A stretch of DNA of 10,578 nucleotides from Allobrachymonas sp. (lineage in GTDB: Bacteria; Pseudomonadota; Gammaproteobacteria; Burkholderiales; Burkholderiaceae_C): assembly GCA_018054915.1 (NCBI GenBank), contig JAGPIR010000029.1, positions 1 through 10,578 on the forward strand. The letters run 5' to 3'. This document shows, in pieces, positions 6,897 through 10,578 of this stretch; position 1 is the first letter of the stretch, and every line of letters begins with the position of its first letter. The notes beneath the pieces are model-generated. The model made no database searches. It had not been told where the DNA came from and was given only the letters and a program-made list of their open reading frames with translations. A program made the position numbers and the translations under genes.

Positions 6897-6927
6897 AGAC
6901 ATGCCGTTCGGCAAGAACGGCATGTCT
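6897..6927 (-). terminator. Perfect 13-bp hairpin between gdhA and the lipoprotein gene, probable gdhA terminator
   Basis: AGACATGCCGTTC (6897-6909) and GAACGGCATGTCT (6915-6927) are exact reverse complements around a five-base loop. The structure begins about 34 bases after the gdhA stop in the gdhA direction. The downstream arm is followed by TCCCATAAA, so the U tract is poor and termination may be partial. It could instead stabilise the gdhA mRNA 3' end. It is seen directly; the function is inference. Confidence 0.55.
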
Positions 6928-6961
6928 CTTCAGTCCTGAAGATAACCGCCCATCATACGCA

Positions 6962-8311
6962 TCAGCATACGCCTTGTTGCAGCATGGCGTCGGCCACTTT
7001 TACGAAGCCGGCAATATTGGCCCCGTTGACATAATTCACCGGGCCCTTGCCGTCGTTGCTGCCGTAGCGTACGCAGTTGGCGTGGATGTCCTGCATGATG
7101 GCCAGCAGCTTGGCGTCCACCTGCTCTCTGTTCCAGCACAGGCGTTGGGCGCTTTGCGCCATTTCCAGGCCCGAAACCGCCACACCGCCGGCGTTGCTGG
7201 CCTTGCCGGGCGCATACAGCACTGTGCCGGAGTCGATGAACACGCTCGTGGCTTCGAGCGTGCTGGGCATGTTGGCGCCTTCTGCCACACACAGTACACC
7301 GTTTTTCACCAGTGTGCGGGCATCGTCGCCATGAACTTCGTTTTGCGTGGCACAGGGCAGGGCGATGTCCACCGGCACATGCCAAGGTGTTTTGCCAGCC
7401 TCGTATTGCAGCTTGAATTGCTCGGCGTATTCGCTGATGCGGCCGCGGCGCACGTTCTTGATTTCCATCAGTGCAGAGAGCTTTTCCGGCGTGAAACCGG
7501 CAGGGTCAACCACGGTGCCGTTGGAGTCGGACGCCGTGATGACTTTGGCACCGCATTGCATGGCTTTTTCAATGGCGTATTGCGACACATTACCCGAACC
7601 GGAAACGGACACAGTCTTGCCTTCAAGCGACTGGCCTGCGCGCTGCATCATTTCACGGGCGAAGTAGACGGTGCCGTAGCCCGTGGCTTCGGGGCGGATC
7701 AGGCTGCCGCCCCAGCTCAGGCCGCGACCGGTGAATACGCAATCGGCTTGTGCGGTGAGTTTTTTCATCATGCCGGCCATGAAGCCCACTTCCCGGGCAC
7801 CCACGCCGATGTCGCCTGCTGGCACATCCCTGTCGGCGCCGATATGGCGGTACAGCTCGGTCATGAGCGCATGGCAAAAACGCATGACTTCGCCGTCGCT
7901 CTTACCTTTGGGATCGAAGTCCGAACCGCCCTTGCCGCCACCCATGGGAAGCGTGGTGAGCGCATTCTTGAACGTTTGCTCGAAGGCCAGGAATTTCAGG
8001 ATCGAGAGATTGACCGAGGGATGAAAGCGCATGCCGCCTTTGTAAGGGCCGATGGCGTTGTTATGCTGGATGCGAAAGGCGCGGTTGACGCGGACTTGGC
8101 ACTTGTCATCCATCCAGGAAACACGGAACTGAATCACGCGTTCGGGTTCCACCAGGCGCTCCAGCAGGGCATTGCTGGCATAGCGCGGATTGCGCTCGAT
8201 GAAAGGCCATAGGCTTTCGAGCACTTCACGCACGGCCTGCAGATATTCATTTTGGTTGGGGTCGCGCTGTTGTACGGATTCCAGGAACTGGTTCAGGGTA
8301 GAAGTTGACAT
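6962..8311 (-). CDS. gdhA: NADP-specific glutamate dehydrogenase
   Basis: The 449-residue protein matches the length and, by eye, much of the sequence of E. coli GdhA (447), a hexameric class I enzyme. It makes glutamate from 2-oxoglutarate, ammonia and NADPH, the direct route of ammonium assimilation. Key motifs are GPYKGGMRFHP (88-98, K91), PMGGGKGGSDFDP (122-134, K127) and PAGDIGVGAREVGFM (164-178, catalytic D167). The Rossmann dinucleotide site is VSGSGNVSQYA (236-246), with ITASDSNG (258-265) fitting NADP preference. The C-terminus carries APGKASNAGG and NGANIAGFVKVADAML. I chose the ATG complementary to 8309-8311 (MSTSTLNQFLESV) because it aligns with the E. coli N-terminus. An ATG nine bases upstream (8318-8320) would add MRI. 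Neither has a good Shine-Dalgarno sequence. It is divergent from proC across a long regulatory region. Confidence 0.96.
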   Translation of the reverse strand: MSTSTLNQFLESVQQRDPNQNEYLQAVREVLESLWPFIERNPRYASNALLERLVEPERVIQFRVSWMDDKCQVRVNRAFRIQHNNAIGPYKGGMRFHPSVNLSILKFLAFEQTFKNALTTLPMGGGKGGSDFDPKGKSDGEVMRFCHALMTELYRHIGADRDVPAGDIGVGAREVGFMAGMMKKLTAQADCVFTGRGLSWGGSLIRPEATGYGTVYFAREMMQRAGQSLEGKTVSVSGSGNVSQYAIEKAMQCGAKVITASDSNGTVVDPAGFTPEKLSALMEIKNVRRGRISEYAEQFKLQYEAGKTPWHVPVDIALPCATQNEVHGDDARTLVKNGVLCVAEGANMPSTLEATSVFIDSGTVLYAPGKASNAGGVAVSGLEMAQSAQRLCWNREQVDAKLLAIMQDIHANCVRYGSNDGKGPVNYVNGANIAGFVKVADAMLQQGVC

Positions 8312-8506
8312 GATGCGCATTCAGCAAAAGGAAAGAACAAAATCAGCCACTCGGTACGGCAGGAAACAAGGGAACTACAAGCACAAGTCTGCTCCCGCCG
8401 CAACGCCGCAGGCAACACTGCCAATGGCGTGATAGGGATTCTTGCGTCGCAGTGTTCCGAGTCTACTCAAGAAAAGGTCAAATTTGCTGCACCGCAAAAA
8501 ACGAAA

Positions 8507-8531
8507 ATGATTGTACGGTTTGTTTAATCAT
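8507..8531. promoter_or_regulatory. Dyad ATGATT-N13-AATCAT in the gdhA-proC region
   Basis: Two perfect 6-bp inverted arms (8507-8512 and 8526-8531) flank 13 bases. The dyad covers the -10-like hexamers of both strands. It could be an operator for gdhA, but an arm of this length can arise by chance in AT-rich DNA. Confidence 0.25.
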
Positions 8532-8787
8532 CCGTTCATACAGTGGCGTGTAAAAAATGGGCCTTGTATCGTGCCGGCAACGCAATGGAAAAAGGCTCTG
8601 CAGGTGAGCTCCGGGTCATCCCATCATTGGCAATGGCCATGATTTCCGTGAATGTGGGGTGATAGGGTGCGCCACGGGTTTGCCGCCAGGCCGGGTATCT
8701 GCAAAAAAGCCATTGAGGGAACTGGGATCTGGACAGAAGACGCATGCTGCACAATAGCTGGACTGTTTGAATGCGAAAAACAATCGC

Positions 8788-8793
8788 GGGGAG
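8788..8793 (+). promoter_or_regulatory. Ribosome binding site of proC
   Basis: GGGGAG lies five bases before the ATG at 8799. It decides the start: the longer open frame from 8652 has no comparable site and no ProC-like sequence before residue 50. Confidence 0.75.
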
Positions 8794-8798
8794 CCGGT

Positions 8799-9617
8799 AT
8801 GCAGCAGTTTGTGCAAAACATAGTTTTCATTGGCGGAGGTAACATGGCCAGCGCCATTCTGGGTGGGCTGCGCCAGCAGGGAGTTGCGGCGCAGCAGATC
8901 ACCGTGGTCGATCCCGGGCTGGAAGCGCGCCTCCGTTTGCAGGAGCGCTATGGCGTGCGCGCCCTGGAGGCGGCCGATGCCAGCTTGGGGCAGGCCGATG
9001 TGGTCGTCTGGGCGGTCAAGCCGCAGCAATTCAGGGAGGCAGCCGCAGCAGCTGCGCCCCATGTTGCGGGTGCGCTGCATATCAGCGTAGCGGCCGGCAT
9101 TACCACTGCAACCCTGGCCCGCTGGTTTGTCAGCCAGCGGATTGTTCGCTGCATGCCCAACACGCCGGCACTGATCGGACAGGGTATGACCGGGGTGTAT
9201 GCCATGCCTGGCGTTGCGGCTGACGATCGTGCGCTGGCCGATGCCGTATTGGCCCCTACCGGAAAACGGCTCTGGTTGGAGCAAGAGGCATTGATTGACA
9301 GCCTCATGACCATCAGCGGTTCGGGCCCGGCCTATGTGTTCTATTGGATGGAGGCCCTGATTCAGGGCGGGATGGAGCTAGGCCTAACGCAGGATCAGGC
9401 CAAGGAGCTGGCCGTGCAGACTTTTGCCGGTGCGGCCGCGCTGGCGCAGGCCAGCGGCGAGCAGCCTGAGGTATTGCGTCAGCAGGTGACCAGCAAAGGT
9501 GGAACCACGCATGCGGCCATTTCCAGCATGCAGGACAACAAGGTGCATGTCCACATCATTGAGGCTATGCAGGCCTGCTACCACCGGGGGCTGGAGCTGG
9601 GCAAGGAATTTGCATGA
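8799..9617 (+). CDS. proC: Pyrroline-5-carboxylate reductase
   Basis: The 272-residue length is normal for ProC, the cytoplasmic enzyme that reduces 1-pyrroline-5-carboxylate to proline with NAD(P)H, the last step of proline synthesis from glutamate. The N-terminal Rossmann fold shows VFIGGGNMASAILGGL (9-24), VVVWAVKPQQ (68-77) and SVAAGITTATLARWF (96-110). VRCMPNTPALIGQGMTGVYA (116-135) follows. The C-terminal helical dimerisation domain has the signature ISGSGPAYVFYWMEAL (172-187) and TSKGGTTHAAI (231-241). The last has Lys where E. coli has Pro, which I recall also from other betaproteobacteria. In many proteobacteria yggS lies directly upstream of proC; here it does not, and the divergent neighbour is gdhA, whose product glutamate feeds proline synthesis. 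It converges on the ABC ATPase gene with 54 bp between and no clear terminator. Confidence 0.96.
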   Translation: MQQFVQNIVFIGGGNMASAILGGLRQQGVAAQQITVVDPGLEARLRLQERYGVRALEAADASLGQADVVVWAVKPQQFREAAAAAAPHVAGALHISVAAGITTATLARWFVSQRIVRCMPNTPALIGQGMTGVYAMPGVAADDRALADAVLAPTGKRLWLEQEALIDSLMTISGSGPAYVFYWMEALIQGGMELGLTQDQAKELAVQTFAGAAALAQASGEQPEVLRQQVTSKGGTTHAAISSMQDNKVHVHIIEAMQACYHRGLELGKEFA

Positions 9618-9671
9618 CCGGCCGTGCCGCCTGATGCAAACAAATTCATGGGAAATCGCCTGGGCGTGCGC

Positions 9672-10325
9672 TCACCAACGCCGAGATAGTCGGCCGTTTT
9701 GCAGGAGCCAGCCATGGCTTGCCATGGTGCGGGCCTCCGTTTCATCATGCGTAACCAGTATTGCAGTCATGCCAGCCTGGGCGATGTGCCATTTGAACTC
9801 ATCGCGCATGCGTTCGCGCAATGCAGCGTCAAGCGCTGAAAAGGGTTCGTCCAGCAGCAGGGCGCGTGGCTGGGTGATCAGCGCACGGGCCAATGCCACG
9901 CGCTGCTGTTCGCCACCCGACAGGGTCCATGTCCGCGCCAAGGCGTGATTGCCCAGGCCGAAGCGCTCCAGCATGGCCCGGGCCTGCATGCGCGCATCGG
10001 CTTTGGGTAGACCCTTTTCAATCAGGCCAAAGGCCACGTTGTCTTGCACGTTGAGATGAGGAAATAGCGCAAAATCCTGGAACATCAGCGCAAAATGGCG
10101 TTGCTCTGGAGGCAGCAGGGAGATATCCTGTCCGTTGAACCACACGCTGCCGCTGTCCGGCTGTTCGATTCCTGCCACGATTTTGAGCAGCGTGCTTTTG
10201 CCGCTGCCCGATGCGCCGAGCAGGGCGGTGGTTTCTCCCGGCGGTACAGCCATGCTGATGCCGATGAGCAGTGGAGCAGCCTGTGGTGGGCCAAAATGCT
10301 TGATGATGTTGCGCAGTTCCAGCAT
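9672..10325 (-). CDS. ABC transporter ATP-binding protein, ThiQ-like / iron(III)-type importer subunit
   Basis: This 217-residue nucleotide-binding subunit shows all ABC motifs: Walker A GASGSGKST (37-45), Q-loop MFQDFALFPHL (81-91, Q83), signature LSGGEQQRVALARAL (135-149), Walker B ALLLDE with catalytic E160, D-loop SALD (163-166) and switch H193 (VTHDETEA). It energises import by a binding-protein-dependent transporter. It ends shortly after the switch region and lacks the extra C-terminal regulatory (TOBE) domain found in MalK, PotA or FbpC types. ThiQ (thiamine importer) is similarly short, and the upstream permease fragment also resembles ThiP. The substrate remains inference: thiamine or thiamine pyrophosphate, or ferric iron. 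It lies 17 bp after the permease stop, so they are co-transcribed. No good Shine-Dalgarno precedes the ATG (complement of 10323-10325), pointing to translational coupling. Confidence 0.88.
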   Translation of the reverse strand: MLELRNIIKHFGPPQAAPLLIGISMAVPPGETTALLGASGSGKSTLLKIVAGIEQPDSGSVWFNGQDISLLPPEQRHFALMFQDFALFPHLNVQDNVAFGLIEKGLPKADARMQARAMLERFGLGNHALARTWTLSGGEQQRVALARALITQPRALLLDEPFSALDAALRERMRDEFKWHIAQAGMTAILVTHDETEARTMASHGWLLQNGRLSRRW

Positions 10326-10342
10326 GGGTGGGGTGTGAAGCG

Positions 10343-10578
10343 TCAGGAAACCGAACGATCGTGGGTTTCAATCAGGATAAAGCAGCCCAGGGTGAGCAGC
10401 ATCAACAGGGCTGAAAGCAACATGGCGGCATCCAGATGACTGGCGCCAGGCCGGCCCAGGTGCTGGTGTATCAGTGTGGTCAGCGTCGTCCATTCTGGGC
10501 GGCTCAAAAACAGGCTTACCGCAAACTCACCCAGAGCCGTGGCGGCGGCAAAAGATGCGCCGCGACGCAGGGTCGGGC
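10343..10578 (-). CDS. ABC transporter permease, C-terminal 77 residues (ThiP/FbpB-like; rest outside the window)
   Basis: The minus-strand frame enters from the window edge and ends with TGA (complement of 10343-10345). It begins PTLRRGASFAAATALGEFAV, which fits the segment after the EAA loop of binding-protein-dependent permeases, where ThiP and ferric-iron permeases have a conserved S/ALGEF or ALGDF motif. EWTTLTTLIHQHLGRPG (28-44) matches the TLP-type loop that follows in ThiP. A last membrane helix of about 20 residues, AAMLLSALLMLLTLGCFILI, precedes a short polar tail THDRSVS. ThiP-type permeases are usually two-domain proteins of about 530 residues, so most of this gene is missing here. 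The binding-protein gene (thiB-like) would be expected further upstream on the same strand, beyond the window. Confidence 0.78.
   Translation of the reverse strand, partial: PTLRRGASFAAATALGEFAVSLFLSRPEWTTLTTLIHQHLGRPGASHLDAAMLLSALLMLLTLGCFILIETHDRSVS

Larger units (their letters stand above)
8312..8798. other. 487-bp divergent region between gdhA and proC, non-coding
   Basis: No reading frame here looks like a gene. The frame of proC is open upstream to 8652, but it lacks similarity to the ProC N-terminus. A 34-codon minus-strand frame ending at 8536 has no support beyond a weak GGAA. The stretch 8467-8531 is AT-richer and is the most likely promoter zone. It includes a TACAAT -10-like element on the minus strand (complement of 8510-8515) and TTTAAT on the plus strand (8523-8528), both without a good -35. 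An inverted repeat AACACTG/CAGTGTT (8414-8420 and 8450-8456) lies in the presumed gdhA leader. GTGATAGGG occurs twice (8429-8437, 8659-8667). TGGACA (8730-8735) with AATAGC (8753-8758) at 17 bp is a weak proC promoter candidate. Confidence 0.6.

Noticed and set aside
6897..6927. Hairpin containing ATGCCGT as a Neisseria-type DNA uptake sequence
   Set aside because: The Neisseria motif is ATGCCGTCTGAA; here ATGCCGT continues with TCGG, and no second copy was noticed in the window.
6704..8212. 502-codon open frame on the plus strand opposite gdhA and the lipoprotein gene
   Set aside because: It begins with TTG inside the antisense of the lipoprotein gene and mirrors the codon bias of gdhA. Long antisense frames opposite highly biased GC-rich genes are common, and both genes beneath it are well supported.
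8424..8446. Sigma-54 promoter (TGGC ... TTGC) upstream of gdhA
   Set aside because: It is on the wrong strand for gdhA, and the spacing between the GG and GC elements is too long for a sigma-54 site.
8536..8754. Small minus-strand frame (72 codons, or 34 from an internal ATG) between gdhA and proC
   Set aside because: Residue composition is unremarkable for translated non-coding DNA, the start has only a weak GGAA, and no family is recognised.

Overview
This window looks like core chromosome of a betaproteobacterium in the order Burkholderiales. An Alcaligenaceae member such as Alcaligenes or a relative fits best, but the genus is inference. The evidence is the gene order pilQ-aroK-aroB-dgt, the moderately high GC content with GC-rich third positions, and the betaproteobacterial look of the encoded proteins. 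I see no insertion sequence, prophage, CRISPR array, tRNA or rRNA, and no foreign-looking coding block.

Layout. Positions 1-3423 (+) hold the 3' end of pilQ (type IV pilus secretin), then aroK, aroB and dgt. The genes are tightly spaced (1-base overlap, 50 bp, 11 bp) and probably form one transcription unit. A convergent spacer separates dgt from glmS (3621-5483, -), which starts UDP-GlcNAc synthesis. A divergent regulatory region (5484-5691) lies between glmS and an Lrp/AsnC-type regulator (5692-6216, +). It contains a terminator-like hairpin in the glmS leader and a very AT-rich stretch with regularly spaced TTTC boxes. The regulator ends in a strong hairpin terminator. It converges on an unrecognised small lipoprotein (6317-6868, -), which lies downstream of gdhA (6962-8311, -). 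A 487-bp divergent region separates gdhA from proC (8799-9617, +). The window closes with an ABC ATPase (9672-10325, -) and the C-terminal piece of its partner permease (10343-10578, -), resembling the ThiQ/ThiP or ferric-iron importer type.

How the genes relate. AroK and AroB serve chorismate synthesis. Dgt removes dNTPs. GlmS consumes glutamine, GdhA makes glutamate, and ProC completes proline synthesis from glutamate, so the right-hand half has a nitrogen and amino-acid flavour. An Lrp-family regulator nearby suits that theme, but no regulatory link to these genes is shown by the sequence beyond its own upstream region.

I did not find an undescribed system. The observations most worth testing are non-coding: the roughly 30-bp periodic TTTC array in front of the Lrp-type gene, and the terminator-like hairpin abutting the glmS ribosome binding site.
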